DNA of 64,000 nucleotides. Origin: Rhodoblastus sp963710275. GTDB taxonomy: Bacteria > Pseudomonadota > Alphaproteobacteria > Rhizobiales > Beijerinckiaceae. The translations under genes were made by a program, and so were the position numbers. The notes beneath the pieces were generated by a model that did not search any database, was not told the origin of the DNA, and saw nothing but the letters and a program-made list of their open reading frames with translations. Positions within the stretch are counted from its first letter, which is position 1; every line of letters starts with the position of its first letter. Positions 1 through 9,539 of this stretch are shown piece by piece. Location of the stretch: contig CAVPZS010000012.1 in the NCBI GenBank assembly GCA_963710275.1, forward strand, positions 186,001 to 250,000, given 5' to 3'.

Positions 1-1
1 G

Positions 2-1033
2 GACGGCGTGGTCAGCCGCGACGCCTGGCGCAAGGCGGGCGAAACCGGTCTGCTGCTGACGGCGATCCCCGAGGAATATGGCGGCGGCGGCGCCGATTTC
101 CTCACCAGCGTGATCATGGTCGAGGAAATGCAGCGCGGGATGTATTCCGGTCCCGGCTTCCGGCTGCACTCCGACATTGTCGCGCCCTATATCCTGCACC
201 ATGGCGCGGAGGCGCAGAAGCGCGCCTGGCTGCCGAAAATGGCGACGGGCGAGGTGATCACCGCCATCGCCATGACCGAGCCCGGCGCCGGCAGCGACCT
301 GCAGGGCATTCGCACCTCGGCGCGGCGCGACGGCGACCATTTTGTCATCAACGGCCAGAAGACCTTCATCACCAATGGCCAGCTTGCCGATCTGGTGATC
401 GTCGCCTGCAAGACCGATCAATCGGCCGGGGCCAAGGGCGTCTCGCTGATTCTGGTCGAAACTGATCGCCCCGGTTTTGCGCGCGGCCGCAATCTCGAAA
501 AGATCGGCATGAAGGCGCAGGACACCTCGGAACTGTTCTTCGAGGACGTGCGGGTCCCCGTCGAAAACCTGCTCGGCCGCGAAGGCGGCGGCTTCGCCTG
601 CCTGATGAACGAGTTGCCGCAGGAGCGCCTGCTGGTCGGCATCACCTCGGTGGCCGTCATGACCTCGGCGCTGGAATGGACCATCGCCTATACGCGCGAT
701 CGCAAGGCCTTCGGGCGTCCGCTCATCGACATGCAGAACACCCGCTTTCGTCTGGCCGAGGTGAAGACCGAAGTGACGGTGGCGCGGACGTTTCTCGAAT
801 CCTGCATCCGCAAGCACCTCGAGGGCAAGCTCGACGTGCCCACCGCCGCCATGTGCAAATACTGGCTGTCGGATCTCGAAGGCAAGGTCGTGGACACGTG
901 CCTCCAGCTCTTTGGCGGCTATGGCTACATGCGCGAGTATCCCATCGCTCGCGCCTATGAGGACGCCCGCGTCCACCGCATCTACGCCGGCTCTAACGAA
1001 ATCATGAAGGAAATCGTCGCTCGCAGCCTGTAA
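2..1033 (+). CDS. Acyl-CoA dehydrogenase, LCAD/isovaleryl-type (5' end outside window)
   Basis: This is the C-terminal 343 residues of an FAD-dependent acyl-CoA dehydrogenase, which introduces a 2,3-double bond into an acyl-CoA and passes electrons to ETF. The middle domain shows the usual AMTEPGAGSDLQGI and GQKTFITNG motifs, and the C-terminal helical domain is complete. The usual YEG glutamate position reads YAGSNEIMKE. In long-chain and isovaleryl-type enzymes the catalytic base instead sits in the ELPQERLL stretch, which is present here. The reading frame is open to the left edge, so the start is missing. A MaoC-type hydratase follows 29 bp downstream on the same strand, suggesting consecutive beta-oxidation steps. 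The substrate cannot be read from the sequence. Confidence 0.93.
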   Translation, partial: DGVVSRDAWRKAGETGLLLTAIPEEYGGGGADFLTSVIMVEEMQRGMYSGPGFRLHSDIVAPYILHHGAEAQKRAWLPKMATGEVITAIAMTEPGAGSDLQGIRTSARRDGDHFVINGQKTFITNGQLADLVIVACKTDQSAGAKGVSLILVETDRPGFARGRNLEKIGMKAQDTSELFFEDVRVPVENLLGREGGGFACLMNELPQERLLVGITSVAVMTSALEWTIAYTRDRKAFGRPLIDMQNTRFRLAEVKTEVTVARTFLESCIRKHLEGKLDVPTAAMCKYWLSDLEGKVVDTCLQLFGGYGYMREYPIARAYEDARVHRIYAGSNEIMKEIVARSL

Positions 1034-1062
1034 GATGGCGAGAGCGGGGAGGAGGACAAAAC

Positions 1063-1926
1063 GTGGCGATCGACAGGGAAAAATTGCTGTCCTGGCGTGT
1101 TCCCGAGGTGGAGCATCGTTTCGAGGCGCGGGACACCATGCTTTACGCGCTGGGTTGCGGCGCGGGCGCCGATCCTCTCGACGAGAGCGACCTGAAATTC
1201 GTGTTCGAGGAAGGCCTCGTCGCCCTGCCAACCATGGCGGTGATCCTCGGCTATCCCGGCTTCTGGCTGCGCGACCCCGAGACCGGCGTGGACTGGAAAC
1301 GCCTGCTGCATGGCGAGCAGGGCCTGATCCTGCACAAGCCCCTGCCGACCTCGGGCGTGGTGATCGGCCGGACCAGGATCACCAACCTGATCGACAAGGG
1401 CGCCGGCAAGGGCGCGCTGCTCTATTCCGCCCGCGACATTTTCGACCATGCGACCGGCGACCTGCTCGCCACCACCACGTCGACCACCTTTTTGCGCGGC
1501 GACGGCGGGTTCGGCGGCGAGGCGACGCCGGCGCCGCGTCCCCACGCCATCCCCGAGCGGCCTCACGACCTGTCGCTGGACCTGCCGACCGCCGCCAACG
1601 CCGCGCTGATCTATCGGCTCTCGGGCGATTACAACCCCCTGCACGCCAGTCCGCATGTCGCCGCGGCGGGCGGCTTCCCTCGCCCGATCCTGCATGGCCT
1701 GTGCACTTACGCCGTCGCCGGCCGCGCGGTGTTGCGCGCGACCTGCGGCAATGATCCCGCGCGATTGAAATCGCTGAAAGTCCGCTTCACCGCGCCGGTC
1801 TATCCGGGCGAAACCATCCGCACCGAGATCTGGCGCGATGAGGATACCGTTTCGTTCCGCGCCTGGGCGGTCGAGCGTGATTTGCTGGTGCTGGACAATG
1901 GCTGGGCGGAAATCACAGGGGGATGA
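1063..1926 (+). CDS. MaoC family dehydratase (hydratase-2 type, double hot-dog)
   Basis: A 287-residue double hot-dog protein of the peroxisomal hydratase-2/MaoC family, expected to add water to trans-2-enoyl-CoA or to run the reverse dehydration. The C-terminal half carries the hydratase-2 signature YRLSGDYNPLHASP, with the catalytic Asp and His inside it. The start is a GTG placed 8 bp after a strong GGGGAGGAGG ribosome site. It lies just behind the acyl-CoA dehydrogenase, so the two probably form one operon. Its end overlaps by 14 bp the end of the convergent membrane-protein gene. The family is clear; the physiological substrate is not. Confidence 0.9.
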   Translation: MAIDREKLLSWRVPEVEHRFEARDTMLYALGCGAGADPLDESDLKFVFEEGLVALPTMAVILGYPGFWLRDPETGVDWKRLLHGEQGLILHKPLPTSGVVIGRTRITNLIDKGAGKGALLYSARDIFDHATGDLLATTTSTTFLRGDGGFGGEATPAPRPHAIPERPHDLSLDLPTAANAALIYRLSGDYNPLHASPHVAAAGGFPRPILHGLCTYAVAGRAVLRATCGNDPARLKSLKVRFTAPVYPGETIRTEIWRDEDTVSFRAWAVERDLLVLDNGWAEITGG

Positions 1927-3355
1927 AGAAGACCACGACCGCCGACACCAGGACGGCGGCGATGGTGAAGCGGCCGTTCCAGGCCAGGCCGACCTCGCTT
2001 GAGCTGCGACCGATCAGCGAAGCGGTCATCACCAGGCTCGACATCAGCGGCGCCGCGCCGATGACGCAGGTCCAGCCCAGCGCCAGCGCCAGCACCGCGT
2101 GGGCGTGGGATAATCCGGGCACGCTGATCGAGTAGAGGGTCGCGGCGAGGATCGAGGTGGAGATCATCGGATTGAGGCCCAGGAACCCAAGCGCCACGAC
2201 GCTGCAGGTGAGGCCGGCGGCGATGACGCCGGGCGGCAGCGCGGCGGCCGCGAAGGCGGCCTGAAGCGCCTGCCGCGGCGCCAGCGCCGCCAGCACCACG
2301 CCGAGGAAACCCGAGGCCGCGAAGATCGAAATCTCATTGGCGAAATTGGGCCAGCGCGCCACGCCGTCCCGGCGCAAGTGATTGACGGTGAAGGCGAAGA
2401 CGTGGCCTTTCTTCTGTCCGACGGCGATGCCGAGCAGCCAGAGCGCGGCATAGACAGGCACGAGATTGACCAGGATGGCCTGGAACGGGCGGCCGGTCAG
2501 CATTTCCGCCAGCATGGCAAGGCCCGAGAGCGCCCCGATGTGTCCGATCAGCTTGAACAGCGCGGGAAGACCCTTGGGATCGTCGACCACGGCGCGGGGC
2601 CGGGTCGGGCGGGGAAATTCGAAGCGGTCGAAGACGAAGCCGAGCGCCATGAAGCCGAGCGCGGCGGCGAAGCCATAGGGCGCAATCTCGATCCAGGGGA
2701 GATCGGGCATCGAGGCCAGCAGGAGATTGAGCGCCAGTCCGAGCGGCGACCACAGGGCGATGCAGGCGAAGCCGCGCATGACCGCGAGGGTCATCCGGCG
2801 CTCGCGCAGCGCCACGATGCGCGGATCGCCATTGCCGGCCTCCAGCGTGTTGGCGCGCTGGGTCATGTCGATCAGCAAAGCGAGCCCGCCGATGTTGAGC
2901 AGGATGCCGAAGATATGGCCGCCGACGGTCAGCGCCAGATAGCGCCGGCTCGGCGGCTGGCGGGCGAGCAGCGCGCCGGCCGCCGACGCCGTGTCGGACG
3001 CCCCGGCCGCCGCGCGCAAAAGGCCGAGCATGGCGACGAAAACCGGAAAGAAGCTCATCCGGGCGATGGCCTTGGCGAGCAGGGCGAAGCCGTCGACGCG
3101 CGTCAAAACCACGACGCAAAGCGCGAGACAGAGCAGCAGCAGGATCTTGGCGTTGAGCGTGATCCGGTCCCAGCACAGGACGAAATAGCCGATCAGCAAG
3201 GGCGTCGCGAGCAGGGCGGCCCAATTCCAGCCGAACAGGGCCTGGGCGTCGACCGCCGGCGCCAGGGCGAGCAGGCACCAGGCCGCCGCGGGTACGCGTC
3301 CATGGTCATGCCCTTCGACATGAGCGGGTTTGGCGTCAGGGGGCACGGCGGACAA
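1913..3355 (-). CDS. Polytopic inner-membrane protein of unknown function
   Basis: A 480-residue hydrophobic protein with about 11-12 predicted membrane spans and a short polar N-terminus containing EGHDHGR. I do not recognise the family with confidence. The general look (long hydrophobic blocks, a central soluble loop near residue 240 with many Arg/Pro, and NEISIF and NPMIST stretches near membrane re-entrant positions) resembles anion permeases of the ion-transporter superfamily. The start is uncertain: the longest frame begins at a TTG inside the end of the nitronate monooxygenase gene (20 bp overlap), which suggests translational coupling. It is the last gene of a thioesterase - monooxygenase - membrane protein operon, so it may move a small acid or nitro compound; that is inference. 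Confidence 0.6.
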   Translation of the reverse strand: MSAVPPDAKPAHVEGHDHGRVPAAAWCLLALAPAVDAQALFGWNWAALLATPLLIGYFVLCWDRITLNAKILLLLCLALCVVVLTRVDGFALLAKAIARMSFFPVFVAMLGLLRAAAGASDTASAAGALLARQPPSRRYLALTVGGHIFGILLNIGGLALLIDMTQRANTLEAGNGDPRIVALRERRMTLAVMRGFACIALWSPLGLALNLLLASMPDLPWIEIAPYGFAAALGFMALGFVFDRFEFPRPTRPRAVVDDPKGLPALFKLIGHIGALSGLAMLAEMLTGRPFQAILVNLVPVYAALWLLGIAVGQKKGHVFAFTVNHLRRDGVARWPNFANEISIFAASGFLGVVLAALAPRQALQAAFAAAALPPGVIAAGLTCSVVALGFLGLNPMISTSILAATLYSISVPGLSHAHAVLALALGWTCVIGAAPLMSSLVMTASLIGRSSSEVGLAWNGRFTIAAVLVSAVVVFFIPL

Positions 3356-4361
3356 GGCCCTCCAGCCGGCGCACGGCTTCCTCGGCCTCGCTTACAAGGG
3401 TCGCGATGATGTCGGCGAGGGGTTCGACCTTGTTGGCGAAGGCGAGCGCCTGTCCCATGGCCAGCGCGCCGCGCGACGCATCGCCGGTGAGGTAAGCTTC
3501 GCGGCCGATCTTTCCGGAGACCAGCGGTAGGATGGTCTCGAGCGAACCCTCGCCCCGCGCCTCGATCGCCGCGACTTCGGCGGCGGTGTCGTTGCGCAGG
3601 ATGCGGATGGTGTTGCGCAGGGACTGCATGACCAGAATCGTGTCGCTTTCCTTCGCCGCGGCCACGCGGGCCTTGAAGTCGGGATGGGCCCAGAGCTCCT
3701 CGGCGACCAGGAACCGCGTGCCGATGACGACGCCGTCCGCGCCCATGGCGAGCGCTGCGGCGATCTGGGAGCCGCTGCCCACGCCGCCGCCGATGCAATA
3801 GGGAATGGTCAATTTTCGCGCCGCCGTGGCCGCCTGCACGAAGCTGCCGATCAGCTCCAGTCCGGGATGGCCGCCGCACTCATAGCCGACGATCGACACG
3901 GCGTCGACGCCCGCGGCTTCGGCGCTGACCGCGAAACGCACCGAGGGGACCTTGTGGATCACCTTGACGCCGGCGTCGCGCAGCATGGGCAGGTATTCGG
4001 CGGGCGAGCGGCCGGCGGTCTCGACAAAGGCGACCCTCTCGCGAACGACCACGTTCATGATTTCGTTGACCCGCTCATGGGCGGCGAGTTTGGGCAGCAT
4101 GGAGACGTTGACGCCGAAGGGGCGGCCTTCGGTCAGGTCGCGGCAGCGCCGGATCTCGGCGGCGAGCGCGGCGTCGTCCTGGAAACTCGCGGCGGTGATG
4201 AAGCCCATGGCCCCGCCATTGACCGCCGCGGCGACGTATTTCGCATCGGCGAGCCATTGCAGGCCGCCGGCCAGGATCGGGTGGCGAATGCCGAACAGCC
4301 CGGTGATCCGGGTGCGGAAGGGCGCCTCCATGACGGGGGCCGGCGGCGCTGCGACGGTCAT
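3336..4361 (-). CDS. Nitronate monooxygenase family protein (FMN TIM barrel)
   Basis: A 341-residue FMN-dependent TIM-barrel protein of the nitronate monooxygenase (former 2-nitropropane dioxygenase) family, which oxidises alkyl nitronates and related substrates. Supporting motifs are the N-terminal HPILAGG, the GYECGGHPG loop that contacts the flavin phosphate region, and the C-terminal GADGVVIGTRF stretch. The length matches the family. Its start overlaps the stop of the upstream thioesterase gene by 4 bp (ATGA), so the two are translationally coupled. Many family members annotated this way have unknown natural substrates, and some sit in CoA-ester catabolic clusters as here. The family assignment is firm; the reaction is not. 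Confidence 0.88.
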   Translation of the reverse strand: MTVAAPPAPVMEAPFRTRITGLFGIRHPILAGGLQWLADAKYVAAAVNGGAMGFITAASFQDDAALAAEIRRCRDLTEGRPFGVNVSMLPKLAAHERVNEIMNVVVRERVAFVETAGRSPAEYLPMLRDAGVKVIHKVPSVRFAVSAEAAGVDAVSIVGYECGGHPGLELIGSFVQAATAARKLTIPYCIGGGVGSGSQIAAALAMGADGVVIGTRFLVAEELWAHPDFKARVAAAKESDTILVMQSLRNTIRILRNDTAAEVAAIEARGEGSLETILPLVSGKIGREAYLTGDASRGALAMGQALAFANKVEPLADIIATLVSEAEEAVRRLEGLVRRAP

Positions 4362-4792
4362 GTCGTTTCCTTTGGCGAGTCCTCGCGGATGTGGCGGACG
4401 ACGCCGGTCGCGGTGGCGATCAGGCGTCCCGCGTCATCGGTGACTTCGCCCTCGACGATGCAAAGCGACTTGCCGCCGCCTTGCGGCTTCGCCCTGGCGT
4501 GCAGCGTCCCGTGGCGGGCGGGGGCGATGAAATTGGTCGTCAGCGACACGGCGACGACGCGGCCGACAATGGCGCCGTCGACAAGCCGGCAGCAGGAAAT
4601 CGAGCAGACGGTGTCGAGCAGCGACAGGATCACGCCGCCATGCACGGCGCCATTGCGGTTGAGGAATTCCGGCCGCACCGCAAGGGTGAAATAAGGCGCG
4701 CCGTCGGGCCATTCGACGACGCGAATGCCGAGGAAATCGGCGAAACCCGGAATAGCGGTCGGCGCCGGGCGATTTTCGTTTGCTGTGGTCAT
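4358..4792 (-). CDS. PaaI-like hot-dog thioesterase
   Basis: A 144-residue single hot-dog protein of the PaaI/YdiI thioesterase family, which hydrolyses acyl-CoA or aryl-CoA esters. The family motif is visible as NGAVHGGVILSLLD (the HGG loop and following helix), and the C-terminal strand contains GEVTDDAGRLIA. The chosen ATG has an AAAGAG ribosome site 7 bp upstream; a GTG 21 bp earlier (4813) is possible. It is the first gene of a three-gene minus-strand operon with the nitronate monooxygenase and the membrane protein. In such positions these enzymes often release CoA from dead-end esters. Confidence 0.88.
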   Translation of the reverse strand: MTTANENRPAPTAIPGFADFLGIRVVEWPDGAPYFTLAVRPEFLNRNGAVHGGVILSLLDTVCSISCCRLVDGAIVGRVVAVSLTTNFIAPARHGTLHARAKPQGGGKSLCIVEGEVTDDAGRLIATATGVVRHIREDSPKETT

Positions 4793-4964
4793 CGCTGTCT
4801 CTTTCCCGTCCACTGTTTCATGATCGGGGGAAACGGGTCAAGTCTGCGAAACCTTGTTTCAACGTGCGAAATGGGTCTTGCCGCTCCCCGGACGCGCTGG
4901 TATCGTCGGCCATCAAGACAAGAATGTGCGCGCGGACAAGCGACGCACGCCGTCGGGAGGCTTC

Positions 4965-6188
4965 ATGGTCACACGTCGTCAATTCGGGCTTGGCCTCTCG
5001 GCCGCGGCGCTGCTGCCGGCCGGCGCGCGCGCCGGGGGCAATGTCGTTCGCGTGGGCATGATCCAGCCGATGAGCGGGGCCTATTCGGCCTATGCCCAGG
5101 AGGGACAGCCGGCCTTCGACTACATGATCGAGAAAATCAACGCCGCGGGGGGCGTCAAGAGCCTGGGCGGCGCGAAGATCGAGATCGTTCTCGCCGACGA
5201 CGCCAGCCAGCCGGCGCGCACCGCGGCCGAGGCCCGGCGCCTCGCGACCGAGGAAAACTGCGTCATGCTGGTCGGCTCGATGCTTAGCGGCCAGATGATG
5301 GCGGTGACGCCGGTCATTGACGAATTGCAGATCCCGACCCTGTCGATCTGGGCCGGCGGCTCCCGGTCGAATTACTTCTTTTCGCTCGGCTTTCCCTATG
5401 ATCGCGGCTACGCCCAATCCATGTACGACATGGTCGAGTGGCTGCGCGACAAGCAGGGTTTTGCGCTGAAAACCGTGGTTCCCGCCTATTCCAACTATGA
5501 GGCGGGCCAGCAGACCAATAAATTCCTGGTGGAGAAACTCAAGGCGGGCGGCTTCGAGGTGATCGGCGAGGCGCCGCTCGACACCAAGGCGCAGGACCAG
5601 ACTCCGGCAATGATCCGCATCCGCTCGATGAAGCCCGATCTCGTCATGGGCCTCGTCACGCCGCGGGATGGCCTGCTGCTGCACCAGGCCCGCTACAATC
5701 TTTCCTATCACGACAGCCTGTTCGTCGGCGGCACCGGCGGCTATTCCGACCTGTCGCTGTGGCGCGATCTCGGCCCCGAGATCGGCAAAGCCGTATTGAC
5801 CAAAAACCTGTTCGGCATGACCGGCTTTTCGCCGGGCGCGAGAATTGCGTCCATGCAGGCGATCGTGCAGGAGTTGCGCGGGGTCAAGACCATCAAGACC
5901 ATCGGCCAGGGCGCGATTCAGGCGGCTCAGGCGGCGCGCGTCCTGCAGCGCACGCTGGAGGCGGCCGGCTCGCTGGAGCGTCCGGCGCTGCTCGCCGCCT
6001 TGTCGAAAGTGAGCATTCCCCCTGGGGATCCCGACCTCTATGTCGCCAAGCCCAAGGGACTGGCCTTCGGGCCGGACCGCATGCTCACCGATGGTTCGGC
6101 CATGTTCATCCAGTGGCGGCCCGACCAGACGCAGGAAGTGGTGTATCCCAGCGAATTCGCGCAAACCGCGCCGCGTCCGCGCAGCTGA
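4965..6188 (+). CDS. ABC transporter substrate-binding protein, LIV type
   Basis: A 407-residue periplasmic binding protein of the branched-chain amino acid (HAAT/LIV) family. The start at 4965 follows a GGGAGG ribosome site and gives an N-terminus MVTRRQFGLGLSAAALLPAG, a signal peptide with a twin-arginine-like RRQFGL motif and a cleavage site after GARA. The mature start (VVRVGMIQPMSGAYSAY) is the standard family opening. The ligand is unknown. In catabolic clusters LIV-type binding proteins often bind aromatic or dicarboxylic acids instead of amino acids. It is the first gene of the operon binding protein - ATPase - ATPase - permease - permease, and a dispersed repeat separates it from the ATPase gene. 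Confidence 0.9.
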   Translation: MVTRRQFGLGLSAAALLPAGARAGGNVVRVGMIQPMSGAYSAYAQEGQPAFDYMIEKINAAGGVKSLGGAKIEIVLADDASQPARTAAEARRLATEENCVMLVGSMLSGQMMAVTPVIDELQIPTLSIWAGGSRSNYFFSLGFPYDRGYAQSMYDMVEWLRDKQGFALKTVVPAYSNYEAGQQTNKFLVEKLKAGGFEVIGEAPLDTKAQDQTPAMIRIRSMKPDLVMGLVTPRDGLLLHQARYNLSYHDSLFVGGTGGYSDLSLWRDLGPEIGKAVLTKNLFGMTGFSPGARIASMQAIVQELRGVKTIKTIGQGAIQAAQAARVLQRTLEAAGSLERPALLAALSKVSIPPGDPDLYVAKPKGLAFGPDRMLTDGSAMFIQWRPDQTQEVVYPSEFAQTAPRPRS

Positions 6189-6243
6189 AGCGTTTTTAAG
6201 CGAAGTGGATGCCGGTTCGCGTGAAGAAAATGCGCAAAAACTA
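6188..6243 (+). repeat. Dispersed intergenic repeat, copy 1
   Basis: This copy starts at the last base of the binding-protein stop codon and fills most of the gap to the ATPase gene. It shares an identical 24-base core (6198-6221) with a second copy at 48414-48437, and similar AGCGTTTT and AAAATGCG arms flank the core. The element matches my memory of a short palindromic repeat spread through intergenic regions of Hyphomicrobiales genomes. This copy lacks the 3' hairpin seen in copy 2. It could stabilise the upstream binding-protein message. Confidence 0.75.
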
Positions 6244-6260
6244 AAACTGAGGATCGCGGA

Positions 6261-6972
<712 letters not shown>

Positions 6973-6980
<8 letters not shown>

Positions 6981-7677
6981 AATCACCGAGCTGACCGCCG
7001 GTTACGGCGAGGCCGAGGCTCTGTCCCATGTCGCGATGCGCATCGAAAAGGGCCAGATGGTCGGACTGCTCGGGGCGAACAACGCCGGCAAGAGCACCCT
7101 GATCAACTGCCTGTCCGGCGTCGTTCCCGCGCGGGGCGGACGGATCATCTTCGACGGCGAGGACGTGACCCGTCTCTCCGCCAAGGCGCGGGTCGAGCGC
7201 GGCATGATCCAGGTTCCCGAGGGCCGCCTGATCTTTCCGCAAATGAGCGTGCTGGAAAACCTGATGCTCGGCGGCGTCAACGCCTCGGCCCGGAAATACC
7301 GCGCTGAGCGCATCGAAAAGACGCTGGCGCTGCTGCCCCGCCTGAAAGAGCGGCTGGGCCAGGCGGCCGGCACCATGTCGGGCGGCGAACAGCAGATGCT
7401 GGCGATCGGGCGCGGCCTGGTCGCGGGGGCGAAACTGCTGATGCTGGACGAGCCGTCGCTCGGCCTGTCGCCGCTGTTCGTCAAATATGTGTTCGAGATC
7501 ATCGCCAATCTGCATCGGGAGGGGCTGACCATCCTGCTGGTGGAGCAGAACCTCAACCTGACGCTGAGCCACGCGGATTATTGCTATGTGCTGGAGCGCG
7601 GCGCGGTGGCCGTGGAAGGCCGCTCGGACGTCGTTCGCGACAACCCGCGCACCAAGCGCGCCTATTTCGGTCTTTAG
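6973..7677 (+). CDS. LIV-type ABC transporter ATP-binding protein (LivF-like)
   Basis: A 234-residue LivF-class ATPase. Walker A reads GANNAGKST, where the usual Gly after GAN is Asn; the signature is MSGGEQQML, Walker B is LLMLDEPSLGL and the H-loop is LLVEQN. It overlaps the preceding LivG-like gene, so both halves of the ATPase dimer should be made together. The permease gene follows 15 bp downstream. Nothing in the sequence shows the transported compound; the surrounding acyl-CoA genes suggest a carboxylic acid. Confidence 0.92.
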
Positions 7678-7692
7678 GGGACGGGGACGAAA

Positions 7693-8554
7693 ATGGATCA
7701 ATTGCTTCAGGCGCTCGACCCAGGGGCTTCTCGTCGGCAGCACATACGGGCTGCTCGCCCTGGGCATGGGGCTGGTTTATTCGGTCAGCGGCCTGGTGAA
7801 TTTCGCGCATGGCGACTTCGTGCTCGTCGGGCTTTATCTCTGCCTGGCGCTGTCGTCGGCCTTCGCGCTCGATCCCTATGTCTCGCTGCTCGTCACCATT
7901 CCCGTGATGATGATTGTCGGCGCCGTCGTCTATCAATTGCTGATCCGGCCCATCGCCGGCCATCACATGCTGATGGTCATCCAGCTGACGCTCGGCCTGT
8001 CGCTGGTGGTGCAGAACGGGTTGCTGATGGTGTTCGGCGGCCAGTACGCCCGCGTGCCGTCGATGGTGGAATCCAAGCTGATCATGCTGGGGCCGGTGGT
8101 GGCGCGGGCGCCGCATGTGATCGCGGCCGCCGCCTCCTTCGCCATCGCCCTGGCGCTGTGGGGCGTGCTGCGGGCCACCGACCTCGGCCGCTCCATCCGC
8201 GCCATCCACCAGAACGCTCACGCGGCGGCGCTGATGGGAATCGACGTCGGCCGCGTGCGCATGCTCACCTTCGCCGCGGGCATGGGCCTGCTCGCCATCG
8301 CCGCGGCGCTGATCGCTCCCGGCGCGCCAATCCATCCCAGCCTTGGCATGCGCTACACCGTGATATCCCTGATCGTCGTGGTGCTCGGCGGCATGACCAA
8401 CTTTCTGGGCATCATGCTGGCCGGGCTGGTGATCGGCGTGTCCGAGGCGATGGGGACGATCTATCTGAGCGACACGCTGGGCGAGATCATGCCTTATGCG
8501 ATCTTCGTCGCGATCATGCTGTTCCGGCCGCAGGGCCTCCTGAAGCCCGCGTGA
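7693..8554 (+). CDS. LIV-type ABC transporter permease (LivH-like), frameshifted as assembled
   Basis: The gene starts at ATG 7693 with MDQLLQAL and continues one frame away as TQGLLVGSTYGLLALGMG, the typical LivH opening. One extra G at 7717 separates the two parts; without it the codons read through as a 286-residue permease with about eight membrane spans and the family segment SVSGLVNFAHGDFVLVG. Downstream of 7718 there is no interruption. No alternative start in the shifted frame would keep the first membrane span, so either this base is a sequence error or the transporter is disabled. The gene lies between the ATPase genes and the LivM-like permease. Confidence 0.85.
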
Positions 8555-8564
8555 GGAATTTTCG

Positions 8565-9539
8565 ATGTCCCGTACTCCCTGGCTCCAGCTCCTGATCTTC
8601 CTGGCCGCGCTCGCCGCCGCGCCTTTTGTCCTGCCGAGCTATTACCTGCACATCGCCACCCTGACCCTGGTCTATGTCGCGCTGGCCTCCGCCTGGAACA
8701 TCGTCGGCGGCATCGGCGGGCAGATATCCCTGGCGCATTCCCTGTTCGTCGGGACGGGCGCCATGCTCGCCAGCGCGCTGCTGCTGCGCCAGGGCCTCAA
8801 CATGTGGGCCGGCATGGCGATCGCGGCTCTGGTTTCGGGCGCGATCGGCGCGCTGATCGCCTTCATCGACCACCGCTTCCGCCTCGGCCACCTGTCCTTC
8901 GCCCTGATCACCCTGGCTTTCGCCGAAATGGGCCAGAGCGTCGTCATCGGCTCGGACTGGCTGGGCGGCGCCTCGGGCCTGTTCCTGCCCAAGGATACAG
9001 GAGATTTCGCCGCCTTCCAGTTCGGCGGCATGCGCGGCGACTATTGGGTGATGCTCTTTCTCGCCGCGGTCGCAATCCTGGCCAATCTGGCGATCCTCGC
9101 CAGGCCGCTCGGTTATTACCTGCGCAGCATCCGCGACAACGAGGCGGCGGCCAGCGCCATAGGCGTCAACCTGCTGCGCCACAAGACCGAGGCCATGGTG
9201 ATCTCGGCCATGCTCACCTCGGTGATCGGCACGGCCTATGCCCGCTCGCTCACCTTCGCCGATCCCTACCTGCTGGCCTCGCCGGCGCTGACGGTGGAGA
9301 TCGTGCTGGTCGCCACGGTAGGCGGCCTCGGCCGCGCCGCCGGCCCGGCGCTGGGCGCGGCGCTGCTGATTCCATTAGGCGAAATCCTGCGCGGAAAACT
9401 TGGGGGCGCTTTTCCGGGCCTGCACAGCTTCATCTACGGCGTCGTGGTGATCGCCGTGGTGCTGGCCTCGCCCACGGGATTGATGGGTCTGGTCCGGCGC
9501 GTTTCCTCTAGGCTATCGCGGGCTGGGGCGGCGTCTTGA
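8565..9539 (+). CDS. LIV-type ABC transporter permease (LivM-like)
   Basis: A 324-residue membrane protein of the LivM class with eight to ten hydrophobic segments. It contains the family stretches SAWNIVGGIGGQISLAHS and the conserved loop LRSIRDNEAAASAIGVN, which contacts the ATPase. It follows the LivH-like gene by 10 bp and closes the five-gene transporter operon. Its last 32 bp overlap the end of the convergent IclR regulator gene. Confidence 0.92.
   Translation: MSRTPWLQLLIFLAALAAAPFVLPSYYLHIATLTLVYVALASAWNIVGGIGGQISLAHSLFVGTGAMLASALLLRQGLNMWAGMAIAALVSGAIGALIAFIDHRFRLGHLSFALITLAFAEMGQSVVIGSDWLGGASGLFLPKDTGDFAAFQFGGMRGDYWVMLFLAAVAILANLAILARPLGYYLRSIRDNEAAASAIGVNLLRHKTEAMVISAMLTSVIGTAYARSLTFADPYLLASPALTVEIVLVATVGGLGRAAGPALGAALLIPLGEILRGKLGGAFPGLHSFIYGVVVIAVVLASPTGLMGLVRRVSSRLSRAGAAS

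Noticed and set aside
4818..6164. A 448-codon minus-strand frame opposite the first binding-protein gene.
   Set aside because: Shadow of the binding-protein gene; no ribosome site or family motif.
7693..7720. Programmed frameshifting at the start of the LivH-like permease gene.
   Set aside because: No slippery heptamer or downstream structure is evident, and similar single-base extras occur in many unrelated genes of the window, so an error is the simpler reading.
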